Position numbers and translations under genes: made by a program. Below are positions 1 through 7,840 of a stretch of 38,072 nt of DNA, one piece after another. This DNA comes from Lachnospiraceae bacterium (GTDB lineage: Bacteria > Bacillota > Clostridia > Lachnospirales > Lachnospiraceae): contig SVEB01000045.1 in NCBI GenBank assembly GCA_015057635.1, forward strand, positions 1-38,072. Direction: 5' to 3'. The notes under the pieces were generated by a model. That model was not told where the DNA came from, searched no databases, and was given only the letters and a program-made list of their open reading frames with translations. How positions within the stretch are numbered: the stretch's first letter is position 1; every line of letters begins with the position of its first letter.

Positions 1-1
1 G

Positions 2-145
2 AAAGCGCAGCAGGCGTTAAAGCTTCAACAGGAACAAGGGAAATTACAACGAAAGACAGTTTCTCGTGCACAAAAGGAAATGGAGAAAGAGCGCCAGTTC
101 AATTTAAGACAAGAGAAGCGGAAAGAAAAACACAGAGGGCATTAA
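2..145 (+). CDS. YjdF-like (DUF2992) protein, C-terminal end only
   Basis: This is the last 47 codons of a gene that starts before the window; the frame is open from base 2 to a TAA at 143-145. The visible part is almost entirely Lys, Glu, Gln and Arg and should form a charged helix. It ends in RKEKHRGH, which I recognise as the typical end of YjdF/DUF2992 proteins. That family has no firmly known enzymatic role. In Firmicutes it is often controlled by the yjdF azaaromatic-binding riboswitch, which would lie upstream and outside this window. A terminator overlaps the stop codon. The family assignment rests only on the tail, so it is moderate; the reading frame and stop are clear. Confidence 0.6.
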   Translation, partial: KAQQALKLQQEQGKLQRKTVSRAQKEMEKERQFNLRQEKRKEKHRGH

Positions 146-164
146 TTGCCCTCTGTATTTTTTT
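133..164 (+). terminator. Rho-independent terminator of the yjdF-like gene
   Basis: An 8-bp perfect stem (CAGAGGGC at 133-140 with GCCCTCTG at 148-155) with a 7-nt loop is followed by a run of seven T (158-164). The stop codon of the upstream gene lies in the loop. The convergent MerR gene ends ten bases later. Confidence 0.9.
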
Positions 165-173
165 GCTTTGTGA

Positions 174-653
174 TTATAGCCATATTGCCTCACTTAAGAC
201 ACTTTGACCATGCAGATCTTCCACGCATACCATTTTGACAAGCAGCCAGGCGCGTTCTTCTTCCGTGAGTTCATGCATCTTTGTGGCGGGCTCGGAAGAA
301 GATAGGCGTTCTGTAATTTTATCAATCGCATCGATTTTATTCTCTGCCGCGGAGATGGCATTCTGAAATGCCATCTTTTTATGTACCAACGCTTCCATAA
401 AGGCATCGTTTGTCATGCCCCCTTCCAGCAGATTCTTTATTTCTGCCAGGCTAAACCCAAGTTGTTTTAATTCAATCAGGGCATTTAGTTGCTGGACCTG
501 TTCTGGATGGTAATACCGGTATCCGGTCTGCGAATCCACAAATGCCGGTTTTAAAATGCCCATTTTCTCATAAATACGGAGAGCTTTTACGGAAATGCCA
601 AAGAAACCAGCTAGTTCTCCAATCTTCATTAGGGATTCATCCATTCTAATCAC
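174..653 (-). CDS. MerR-family transcriptional regulator
   Basis: The N-terminal part is a MerR winged helix-turn-helix (MKIGELAGFFGISVKALRIYEK, then the wing with GYRYY). It is followed by a helical dimerisation stretch and a short C-terminal effector region. At 159 residues it is in the small MerR class, with no large multidrug-binding domain. The GTG start overlaps the TGA of the upstream ABC gene as GTGA, which suggests translational coupling; ATGs at 644 and 629 are alternatives. It is the last gene of a four-gene minus-strand operon whose promoter (3280-3310) has the 19-bp spacer that MerR proteins act on. The inference is that it controls its own operon in response to a compound the exporter removes. 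The ligand cannot be told from sequence. Confidence 0.88.
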   Translation of the reverse strand: MIRMDESLMKIGELAGFFGISVKALRIYEKMGILKPAFVDSQTGYRYYHPEQVQQLNALIELKQLGFSLAEIKNLLEGGMTNDAFMEALVHKKMAFQNAISAAENKIDAIDKITERLSSSEPATKMHELTEEERAWLLVKMVCVEDLHGQSVLSEAIWL

Positions 654-1681
654 CCGCCAATCTTTCTTATTTTATGTACATTATGCTTTTTTAATATCGG
701 AATCGATGTGGTTTGCGCTTGATGGGGAACCTGGGATTCTTCCAGTACCTGGTTGATCCGTTTGATTCCGGCCATGCTCGAACGGATCGAGAGAATGCAG
801 TTAATGAGCATGCAAGAGCCCGCAATAACACCTCCGCGATATTGAAATGCTGCTGTCAGTTCGCCAAAGGTCGTGCTTCCATTTGCAATCCATGTGCCGC
901 ATACGATAAGTAAAGTAACATAGCCGCCTAAGCCAAACAAAGGGAGAATTGCGTTATTGGCTGCCTGTCGTCTTTGAATCTTCATATTTGCCTTTACGAG
1001 TTTAAGGCTGCTGTCTTCAAAACGCTTCATCAGATAATCCTGTGCGTCATAAATGGCAGCAGTATCGGCACATGTGATAAATGTACCAAGCTCCCCAGTA
1101 TTTAAAGCGTTGGCTTTCAGAGATTCCTTTTTTAAGTCAGCCATAGGACGAGCCATAAGAAACTGTGTAAACAGGATATGAGGGATGGCAAAGAGAAGAA
1201 CGAGTCCAAGCACTTTGGGATTCATAAGCCAGAGAATCACAGCCGAGGCAGATATGTTTACAATCGCGCAGAGTGCATGGGGAAGATGAAGCGGTCTGGA
1301 AAATGGCAGTTGTACGTCTGTATTGAGAAGTGTTGCAAAATCTCCTTCCGGTCTTGCTTCAATCTGCTCATAAGAAAGGGATGCAATCTTTTTCGCAAGT
1401 TTGATCCGAAGGATGGATTCCATCCTTGTAACAAATGCAGCATAACGAATCCATATAGTTCCATTATATAGAAAAAGAAGGACGTTTGCAATTCCATATG
1501 CTATGCAGATTATAAAAAGCTGATTTGTATTACTCTGTGCAATAGCCTCAAATGAATACTGAAGAAAAAGAGCGGTAACAACGGTCCTTACGGCATCAAA
1601 AGGACATCGAAGCAGCAGGAGCAGAAGAAAAGAGGTCGCTTTCCCGGTAATTTTGATCATAGTCTTCATTTCATGTAACAT
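650..1681 (-). CDS. ABC exporter membrane subunit (transmembrane domain only)
   Basis: This 343-residue protein has about six hydrophobic segments and the layout of an ABC exporter transmembrane domain: long cytoplasmic loops, the coupling stretch ARPEGDFATLLNTDV near residues 110-125, and a late GTFITCADTAAIYDAQ segment. The nucleotide-binding domain usually fused behind it is absent. The ATPase is instead the separate gene just upstream, whose last bases overlap this start. ATG 1681 follows GGAGG by 8 nt. Together with the other membrane subunit (2293-3255) it probably forms a heteromeric exporter. The substrate is unknown; drug or peptide export is typical of the family. Confidence 0.8.
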   Translation of the reverse strand: MLHEMKTMIKITGKATSFLLLLLLRCPFDAVRTVVTALFLQYSFEAIAQSNTNQLFIICIAYGIANVLLFLYNGTIWIRYAAFVTRMESILRIKLAKKIASLSYEQIEARPEGDFATLLNTDVQLPFSRPLHLPHALCAIVNISASAVILWLMNPKVLGLVLLFAIPHILFTQFLMARPMADLKKESLKANALNTGELGTFITCADTAAIYDAQDYLMKRFEDSSLKLVKANMKIQRRQAANNAILPLFGLGGYVTLLIVCGTWIANGSTTFGELTAAFQYRGGVIAGSCMLINCILSIRSSMAGIKRINQVLEESQVPHQAQTTSIPILKKHNVHKIRKIGG

Positions 1682-2309
1682 ACAATTGACCTCCTTCCAG
1701 ACGAAGAATCCGACTGCATGCGGCTAAGGATTCCGGGCGGTGGGAAACCTGCAGCACGGTTTTTCCCTTTGTAAGATTGGAAAGAGCGGTCATAACGGCA
1801 GCGCTTGTTTCACCATCCAGGGCAGAAGTAGGCTCATCTAACAGGATGACAGGAGCGTCCTTTGCAATGGCTCTTGCAATCGCGATACGCTGTGCCTGCC
1901 CTCCGGATACTTGTCCGCCGCGCTCTCCGACAAATGTATCGATGCCGGAGGAAAGCGAGTCAATCCAGTCCGTAAGCTGTGCTGCTTTGCAGGCGTAAGA
2001 AAGAATCTCATCGCTTATTGCGTGGCCGCATGTGATATTATCCCGGATGCTTGCCGGAAACAGCATGGCATTCTGCATTACCATAGCCACCGATTTACGT
2101 CTGTTTTCGGATGAGGAGTGTCTATTTATGGAAATAAAACCATTTGTTACTTCGTATAAGCCGCTGATCAATTTTAAAAGTGTGCTTTTCCCGCCGCCGC
2201 TGACACCGATTATGCCGATGGATTCCCCATCTGCTACCATAAGGCTCACATCTTTTAGTACAGTTTTGTTGCCATAGGAAAATGACAGATTATTAATATG
2301 TATGCTCAT
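1671..2309 (-). CDS. ABC transporter ATP-binding protein
   Basis: A complete 212-residue ATPase domain with every landmark: Walker A GVSGGGKST (35-43), Q-loop Gln79, signature VSGGQ (134-138), Walker B ILLDEP (about 155-160) with catalytic Glu159, D-loop SALD, and switch His190. It most resembles the ATPase half of ABCB-type exporters but is encoded alone, between two membrane subunits. ATG 2309 is chosen because GGAGGG sits 6-7 nt before it; a GTG at 2315 would overlap that ribosome site. It overlaps the upstream gene by 17 bp and the downstream gene by 11 bp, so the subunits are probably translationally coupled. Confidence 0.92.
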   Translation of the reverse strand: MSIHINNLSFSYGNKTVLKDVSLMVADGESIGIIGVSGGGKSTLLKLISGLYEVTNGFISINRHSSSENRRKSVAMVMQNAMLFPASIRDNITCGHAISDEILSYACKAAQLTDWIDSLSSGIDTFVGERGGQVSGGQAQRIAIARAIAKDAPVILLDEPTSALDGETSAAVMTALSNLTKGKTVLQVSHRPESLAACSRILRLEGGQLYVT

Positions 2310-3255
2310 AGGCACCCTCCTTTTTTTTCAACATTACATTTGGCGATATGCGCTGTATATTAGCTAAAAATTGGCGGAATGCAGCAATATGACCCGGCAT
2401 ATTCATCATGATACCAGATACATTTCCGGAAAGATTTAAGAACACGTACAGAGTCCCGATTGTTATGACCCCGTTTATGACCTGGCGTCCTCCAATCAGG
2501 AAAAGAAGCATCAGAGGAATGGATGTAAGAAGGCCCGACAGAGACATAAGGCGTGCGCGGACTTTTTCTGCTTTTGATGTTTTCTCCTCCCACTCTTTGC
2601 ATGCGGTGTTATAACCGTTAAGGAGCATCTTAGAGGCGTCGTAAAGGCGGATGATGGGAAACAGGCTTATCAGGGAATCCGCATACTGATTCATTGTGCC
2701 TTTTGCGATCTGGCTGCCTTTTGTGGCAGAGCCGATTACCTTGCTTGACCAGATAATATATAGGACAATGAAAAACACGGGGAGATTTGATAGAATTGTA
2801 AGCCATGCATTCCGTTTCAAAAGCCAGAATAGTGTAATGAGAAACCGGATGGCATCATCCACAAGTGGAAAGAGACTGGAATTAAAGTAGTTCAGAATAT
2901 CCGAAAGCTCATTCTGAAGTTTAGAGAACTGTTCTCCACGACTTAAATGCTCCGCCTGTGAAAATGGAAGACAGCTTAAATATCTGGCATAGCCCATGCG
3001 AAGCGAATGGCCCATTTGTTCACAGGTATAGCTGCACAGCAGTGTTTTTGCATAGGCAGATACGCTCGTGAGAATAATAGCGGCAAGAGATGCAAGCAGG
3101 TTTTTAACAGAAAGCTGTTTTCCGTCACTAACGTTTGTGATAATCGAACTTAGAATCGAGTTCCACCAAAGCGTAACCACCGTCGTGATCCCACACATCC
3201 CAATCGAACATCTCACAAGCCAATTATGCTTTTTAATAAGTTTTTCAAGTAACAT
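2293..3255 (-). CDS. ABC exporter membrane subunit, first gene of the operon
   Basis: A 320-residue membrane protein with an ABC exporter transmembrane-domain pattern: helices near residues 15-40 and 45-70, the stretch LSRGEQFSKLQNELSD as a first coupling loop, two central helices and two late helices around GGRQVINGVITIGTLYVFL. No ATPase domain is fused. ATG 3255 is the start because AGGGGGTGA lies about 8 nt upstream. A longer start at GTG 3279 would begin at the edge of the -10 box and upstream of the expected transcription start. With the partner at 650-1681 and the ATPase at 1671-2309 it should make a heteromeric exporter in the cytoplasmic membrane. Confidence 0.82.
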   Translation of the reverse strand: MLLEKLIKKHNWLVRCSIGMCGITTVVTLWWNSILSSIITNVSDGKQLSVKNLLASLAAIILTSVSAYAKTLLCSYTCEQMGHSLRMGYARYLSCLPFSQAEHLSRGEQFSKLQNELSDILNYFNSSLFPLVDDAIRFLITLFWLLKRNAWLTILSNLPVFFIVLYIIWSSKVIGSATKGSQIAKGTMNQYADSLISLFPIIRLYDASKMLLNGYNTACKEWEEKTSKAEKVRARLMSLSGLLTSIPLMLLFLIGGRQVINGVITIGTLYVFLNLSGNVSGIMMNMPGHIAAFRQFLANIQRISPNVMLKKKEGAYEHTY

Positions 3256-3279
3256 TGAATAATCACCCCCTATGTCCAC

Positions 3280-3310
3280 AACTTACACCATTCCCCAGGG
3301 ACAGAGTCAA
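3280..3310 (-). promoter_or_regulatory. MerR-type promoter/operator of the ABC-merR operon
   Basis: On the minus strand there is a -35 TTGACT (3305-3310) and a -10 TAAGTT (3280-3285), separated by exactly 19 bp. The spacer carries an imperfect dyad centred on CCCTGGGG. A 19-20 bp spacer with internal dyad is the hallmark of promoters untwisted by MerR-family activators, and the operon encodes a MerR protein as its last gene. Transcription would start near 3273, giving a leader of about 18 nt with the AGGGGGTGA ribosome site. Confidence 0.75.
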
Positions 3311-3464
3311 GCAAAGAGGAAAGAAAAAACTATTTTTAGGAATTGCAGTACCAGGCGAATTCCGAATGACAGCAGAATGGAGAAAAGATTGCAAGATTCT
3401 ACGGCCCGTATGATAGGAAAGTTAAGAACTACGGCATTAAGAATTTTTCATAAACTGACAAACA

Positions 3465-3506
3465 CCCTGTAAAACCTGTTTTATTTCTGGTTTTACAGGG
3501 CATTTT
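3465..3506 (+). terminator. Terminator-like hairpin upstream of the lipoprotein gene
   Basis: A perfect 12-bp stem (CCCTGTAAAACC at 3465-3476, GGTTTTACAGGG at 3489-3500) with a 12-nt loop is followed by CATTTTTG on the plus strand. No convincing plus-strand gene lies before it. It either ends a short RNA or acts as an attenuator in the leader of the gene at 3611. The rest of 3256-3604 shows only the MerR-type promoter and the AGGAGG site at 3594-3599. Confidence 0.7.
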
Positions 3507-3610
3507 TGTCTTATGGAAGGACATCTTCGTTCCAATAATTGGATTGTATTAGGGGGAGAGTTGCAGTAAAATAACAAGTATGGATTTTTTAGAAGGAGGA
3601 AAGTTTGAAC

Positions 3611-4837
3611 ATGAAATCAATAAAGAGAATTTTTATGCTTCTTATAGCAGCACTTCTTATATCAGGCATGATGACAGCATGTGGGAAGGATTCTAAGCCG
3701 ACAGGAGCCAAGGAAGATCAGATAACAAACATGCCGAATGAGAAGAATGAAGAGGAGAACCAGGAAAAAAAGGAGAATCAGGAAAAAGAAGAAAGTGAGG
3801 AAAAAGAGGGAGAAGAAAAACAGGAGAATCAGGAAAGACCACGGCTGATAGAAGAGCAGACATTTGATGTAGAGCTTGCTCCGTTAGGAAAGGTACATTT
3901 TGAGGCATATGAGCCGGATCTGTCTGAAAACTTTCTTGCAGATGTAACATTTATAATCACCAAAGATGGAAAAACAGTTAGCACGCTTCCGGGGGTATAT
4001 GAAAATAACATAAGGCCAAATGAGATGTTCAATATGGTAGAGGCAGTATCATTTATAGACTACAATCAGGATATGGCTGATGATATCATTATTATATGCA
4101 ACTATTCTCCATCGGCAGGACCGGATATAGGAACCGGCTATGCAGAAGTTCGGATTTACAGCGGCAGTGCGGATGGCAATTTTACATATGAAGCAGAGCT
4201 TAGTCAGACGGCGAATGAAGCGCTGGCAGAAAAGACAATTCAGTCTGTAAAAGATTTTATCGGAGTAGGACGCACAGAGAACTTAAAAGGGGATTTTTCG
4301 AAAGAAGACTCTTCGTGGAAACAGGCTTATATAGACTATATTCAGTCATCTGAAGAATCAGGACAGTGGCAGGGATATGCTCTGATCTATATAGATGCAG
4401 ATGACATCCCGGAAATTGCGGAGGTCGGAAGCAATGAGGCGATGGGCTGTAAGATACTAAATTATGCAGACGGAGAGGTAAAGGAGACACAGCTTAGCCG
4501 TCTTGGTTTTACTTATATTGAAAAAGAGAATCTGCTTTGTAATTCGGATGGAAATATGGATTTTTACTATGATCTGATTTACAGCATTATAGATGGGAAT
4601 ATGACGTTGATTGCTTCCGGATATTATGGAGCAGAGGATAATTCCAAACTGGAGTTTGATGAACAGGGAGAGATAATCTATCAATATAGATGGAATGACG
4701 TATTGATGGAAAAAGAAGAATATGAGAAAGCGCTTAACGCTGTCTATGACACAAGCAAGGCAGTGCCGGGGTATAACTGGGAAGAGCTGTACTTAAAGGA
4801 TCAGATAGTAGCTGCTATTGAACAAATTGGAGAGTAG
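3611..4837 (+). CDS. Secreted lipoprotein with Glu/Lys-rich linker, function unknown
   Basis: The signal peptide (KSIKR, then a hydrophobic core) ends in a lipobox MTAC with Cys24 as the expected lipidation site. Residues about 38-78 are an extremely Glu/Lys/Gln/Asn-rich linker that probably spaces the folded part from the membrane. The remaining roughly 320 residues are rich in Asp, Tyr and Ile. They contain patterns such as FIDYNQDMADDIIIICNY and ALIYIDADDIPEIAEVG, reminiscent of the Asp-rich repeats of FG-GAP/VCBS-like extracellular proteins but not a clear match. AGGAGG at 3594-3599 serves either ATG 3611 or TTG 3605. There is no operon partner. I do not recognise a specific function; a surface-anchored role is inferred from the export signal. 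Confidence 0.8.
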   Translation: MKSIKRIFMLLIAALLISGMMTACGKDSKPTGAKEDQITNMPNEKNEEENQEKKENQEKEESEEKEGEEKQENQERPRLIEEQTFDVELAPLGKVHFEAYEPDLSENFLADVTFIITKDGKTVSTLPGVYENNIRPNEMFNMVEAVSFIDYNQDMADDIIIICNYSPSAGPDIGTGYAEVRIYSGSADGNFTYEAELSQTANEALAEKTIQSVKDFIGVGRTENLKGDFSKEDSSWKQAYIDYIQSSEESGQWQGYALIYIDADDIPEIAEVGSNEAMGCKILNYADGEVKETQLSRLGFTYIEKENLLCNSDGNMDFYYDLIYSIIDGNMTLIASGYYGAEDNSKLEFDEQGEIIYQYRWNDVLMEKEEYEKALNAVYDTSKAVPGYNWEELYLKDQIVAAIEQIGE

Positions 4838-4954
4838 CAAAATAGGAAGCAGAAAGTAAACCCAAAAAGAGTAATAGAGGTAAAATGCTGTCATAATGAG
4901 TCTATATAATGTAATAGAATGTCTGGCCGGTCAATAAAAGGGGAGGAAGAAAGT

Positions 4955-5950
4955 ATGAATAGTACGATCATTCAATCTGTGACAAAGTTTCATCAGTCTG
5001 AGGAGACCATACGAAAGATGACCGAGAAAGCATTGGGAAAAGTACCGCATACGTTTGCGGTAAAAGAGCTGGCAGGTGGTTTGTGCAGTGCAGTTTATGA
5101 GGTGAGAGCAGATGAAACAAAGATGGTGCTAAAGATTGCCTCTGATCCATCCGTTATTACAATGCGCCATGAAAAGGATTATGTGGCGACAGAGGCAAAG
5201 ATGCTTGAGACGATGGAAAGAAGAATCCAGATACCGGCTCCAAGAGTTCTATTCTTTGATGAGAGTAAAACCGTATGCAAAGTTCCGTACTTCTTTATGA
5301 GTTACATAGAGGGCGAGGCACTGAACACAATGGGGATTCGCCCTTTAGAAGAGGAAATAAAGGAAATCAAAAGGAAGGTGGCAGGGATCTGCCAAAAGAT
5401 TAGTTCCATCCGTGCGAAGGCATTTGGCATTCCGGCTCTTCCTGATACCTATACGGACAGTAATTATCAGTTTGTATATACGTTATTTGATATGCTTTGT
5501 ATGGATGCGGAAGACAAAGACATTGAGATTCCGGGGATTACGAAAAGGGAGCTTCTGAATCTGATTTCAGATAGGAAGGAGATACTAGATGAGGTAAAGG
5601 TGCCTTGTTACGTACATACCGATACATGGGATGGGAATCTGATGATCAAGGATGGAAAACTTGCAGGGATGGTGGATTTCGCCGCTATCTTATACGGAGA
5701 TCCTCTTTTAAACCATGACTTTCATGACTTTTTTGGAAGCCCGTCAAAGGAGCTGCTTGCGGAATTCGGAATTGACCATCTGAGAGCATCAGAGCAGATT
5801 AGGATTCAGATTTATCGAATTTGGCAGTGTCTTGGTATGATTGTGGAGAGAGGATTTAGAGAGTATGAAGATAAGAACCAGTATGCGTGGGTGATCGATA
5901 TTTTTAAGGATAACATAGCAAAGTTAAAGCAAATGAATACAGATAACTGA
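4955..5950 (+). CDS. Aminoglycoside phosphotransferase/choline-kinase-fold family protein
   Basis: A 331-residue protein of the APH family. The catalytic loop reads VHTDTWDGNL, with His221, Asp223 (catalytic base) and Asn228; the Mg-binding Asp is Asp241 in GMVDFA, followed by YGDP. The N-terminal lobe has GGLCSAVYEV, the glycine-rich loop, and VLKIA with the ATP-binding Lys. Members phosphorylate small hydroxylated molecules such as antibiotics, choline, sugars or amino-acid derivatives; the substrate is not predictable and resistance should not be assumed. ATG 4955 follows GGGGAGGAAG at good spacing, so a 12-codon longer reading from 4919 is rejected. It is convergent with the catalase gene and shares a bidirectional terminator with it. 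Confidence 0.85.
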   Translation: MNSTIIQSVTKFHQSEETIRKMTEKALGKVPHTFAVKELAGGLCSAVYEVRADETKMVLKIASDPSVITMRHEKDYVATEAKMLETMERRIQIPAPRVLFFDESKTVCKVPYFFMSYIEGEALNTMGIRPLEEEIKEIKRKVAGICQKISSIRAKAFGIPALPDTYTDSNYQFVYTLFDMLCMDAEDKDIEIPGITKRELLNLISDRKEILDEVKVPCYVHTDTWDGNLMIKDGKLAGMVDFAAILYGDPLLNHDFHDFFGSPSKELLAEFGIDHLRASEQIRIQIYRIWQCLGMIVERGFREYEDKNQYAWVIDIFKDNIAKLKQMNTDN

Positions 5951-5954
5951 AAAT

Positions 5955-5998
5955 GGGAGGTGTCGTACGATGAGAGGGCGACACCTCCCACAGTTTTT
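5955..5998. terminator. Bidirectional terminator between phosphotransferase and catalase genes
   Basis: A perfect 11-bp GC-rich stem (GGGAGGTGTCG at 5955-5965, CGACACCTCCC at 5979-5989) with a 13-nt loop. Plus-strand transcripts continue into CAGTTTTTAG; minus-strand transcripts continue into ATTTTC. It sits between two convergent genes. Confidence 0.85.
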
Positions 5999-7472
5999 AG
6001 CTGCAGGATCTGTTTTTATATTCGGAAACAGCATTTTTAACCTTGCATCCGAATTCTTCAGATGCCTTGCAGAAGTTATCGAGAACACGGCATATGATGT
6101 CTTCCTTGCAAAGATACAGCTCGGAAGCAATATTATCAATCAGATGTTCCTTTTCTTTTGAGGTGAGAGAACAGTAGTGTTCACCTGCCTGGGCAAAATC
6201 ATTTGTTTTTTCAATCGGACATCGTTTTACAAGACCTTTGACCGGATAGCAAGGAGGTTCCAGTCTGGACGCCGGAACCGGCTTATTGCAGTTTAAGCTG
6301 TTTGGAGAGTAATTGATCGGTTCCGGATTGAAGTGATAGGTAAAAGCCCCATCTCTCTGATTATTGTTAATTGGAGAAATGGAACGATTGATCGGAAGAT
6401 CTGCAAAGTTGGCACCAAGGCGGTAACGCTGGGCATCAAAATAAGAGAAGCTTCTTCCAACCAGCATTTTATCTGCTGAAATATCTACTCCAGGTACCAG
6501 GTTGCCAGGACAGAAGGCAGATTGTTCTACCTGAGCAAAGAAATTATCAGGATTTTTGTTAAGGATCATCATGCCGACGCGGATCAGCGGGAACTGATCT
6601 TCCGGCCATGTCTTGGTATCATCGAGCGGATCGAAGTCGAGGCTGTCCACAACATCCGGATCCATAACCTGCACGCAGAGCTCCCATTTCGGGCATTTTC
6701 CACATGCAATTTTATTATATAGTTTTTCCGTTGCGATATCCGGATTGGAGCCGGCAAGACGCTCCGCCTCAAAGCGGTCAATTGTCTTTAATCCCTGTAC
6801 CGTCTTCCAGTGGTATTTAATATAGAAACGTTTATTGTTTTTGTTTACCCAGACATACGTATTTACGCTAAAACCATCCATGTGGGTATAATCATCGATT
6901 GTTCCACGGTCGGAATAAAGCCACGTGATCATATGCGTGGATTCCGGAGTCAGAGAGATGAAGTCCCAGAAACGTCTCGGATCTCTTAGGTTTGTATGGG
7001 GTGCCGGCTTGAGAGAATGAATCACGTCCGGAAACTTTATGGCATCACGGATAAAGAAAACCGGAAGGTTATTTCCAACAATATCATAGGTGCCCTGACA
7101 GGTATAGAATTTAACGGCAAATCCTCTTGGATCCCGAACGGTATCCGCAGAGCCTTTTGAGCCGATTACAGTAGAGAAACGTACAAAAACGGGGGTCTTT
7201 GTATTTGGAACCTGTAAAAAGTTCGCAATTGTATAATCGGACATGCAGCAGTAATTTTGAAAATAGCCAAAAGCACCGGCTCCTTTTGCATGCACAACTC
7301 GTTCCGGTATCCGTTCCCTATCAAAATGTGCGATTTTATCAATCAGATTTACATCCTGCAGGAGTCCTGGCCCATCGCAGGAAACAGTAAGGGAATTCGT
7401 ATCATTGGCAACCGGTGTTCCGAGTGAGTCCGTCATATAGGTAAATGGTTCTGGTTTCTGATTTTTATTCAT
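5997..7472 (-). CDS. katA: Monofunctional heme catalase
   Basis: A full-length small-subunit (clade 3 type) catalase of 491 residues that breaks down hydrogen peroxide to water and oxygen. Catalytic His61 lies in ERVVHAKGAGAFG, the catalytic Asn in GNNLPVFF (133-140), and the proximal heme ligand Tyr near residue 344 in RSFSYFDAQRYRLG. The N-terminus and the TYHFNPEP-type region also match the family. The C-terminal 70 residues are Cys- and Lys-containing and diverge more. The ATG has a GAGG ribosome site upstream. It is a single-gene transcript ending at the shared terminator. Catalase in a presumed strict anaerobe points to defence against oxygen exposure. I saw no clear PerR box upstream. 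Confidence 0.96.
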   Translation of the reverse strand: MNKNQKPEPFTYMTDSLGTPVANDTNSLTVSCDGPGLLQDVNLIDKIAHFDRERIPERVVHAKGAGAFGYFQNYCCMSDYTIANFLQVPNTKTPVFVRFSTVIGSKGSADTVRDPRGFAVKFYTCQGTYDIVGNNLPVFFIRDAIKFPDVIHSLKPAPHTNLRDPRRFWDFISLTPESTHMITWLYSDRGTIDDYTHMDGFSVNTYVWVNKNNKRFYIKYHWKTVQGLKTIDRFEAERLAGSNPDIATEKLYNKIACGKCPKWELCVQVMDPDVVDSLDFDPLDDTKTWPEDQFPLIRVGMMILNKNPDNFFAQVEQSAFCPGNLVPGVDISADKMLVGRSFSYFDAQRYRLGANFADLPINRSISPINNNQRDGAFTYHFNPEPINYSPNSLNCNKPVPASRLEPPCYPVKGLVKRCPIEKTNDFAQAGEHYCSLTSKEKEHLIDNIASELYLCKEDIICRVLDNFCKASEEFGCKVKNAVSEYKNRSCS

Positions 7473-7517
7473 GGATAAGACCTCATAAGGGAGAGTGTCA
7501 TAGTTAAAGTATGCAGG

Positions 7518-7545
7518 AATATGGTGAGCGTGAAAGAAAAGACAA
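7518..7545 (-). promoter_or_regulatory. Possible promoter of the catalase gene
   Basis: On the minus strand TTGTCT (7540-7545) and CATATT (7518-7523) are separated by 16 bp, about 45 bp before the start codon. Both boxes are imperfect. The 7473-7840 gap otherwise holds the promoter of the next operon and an A/T-rich leader. Confidence 0.35.
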
Positions 7546-7655
7546 GGGTAAAAAGATAAAATGGAAAGAGTTCCGGAGATAGGATAAGACTTTTGAAACA
7601 GCAGACAAATGTAGAATCAAAAATGCAAAATATTTTATGAATTTCTATATAATGG

Positions 7656-7684
7656 TTGACAAGGAAATAGGATAGGACTAAAAT
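7656..7684 (+). promoter_or_regulatory. Promoter of the first sugar ABC operon
   Basis: A consensus -35 TTGACA (7656-7661), a 17-bp spacer and a -10 TAAAAT (7679-7684). The predicted start near 7691 gives a leader of about 150 nt, very A/T-rich, with no recognisable riboswitch. No catabolite-repression (cre) site was evident by eye. Confidence 0.75.
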
Positions 7685-7840
7685 ATGTATAGATACAAAA
7701 GTAAAAATAAGGAAAATTTATACGAAATGTACAAAAGTCTAGGAAAACATTTTTTGTAATAACGTGTAAAATTTTCTTATTTTTTCTTTTTATAAACTAT
7801 TATCATTTTATCTAAAATATGTGCTAAGGGGGAAGTCAAC

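Noticed and set aside
4955..5950. Antibiotic-resistance gene call for the APH-family protein
   Set aside because: Only the generic APH fold motifs are visible; the family includes many metabolic kinases and there is no resistance context.
7473..7655. PerR box upstream of catalase
   Set aside because: No convincing palindromic TTATAAT-type box could be read between the catalase start and the next promoter.
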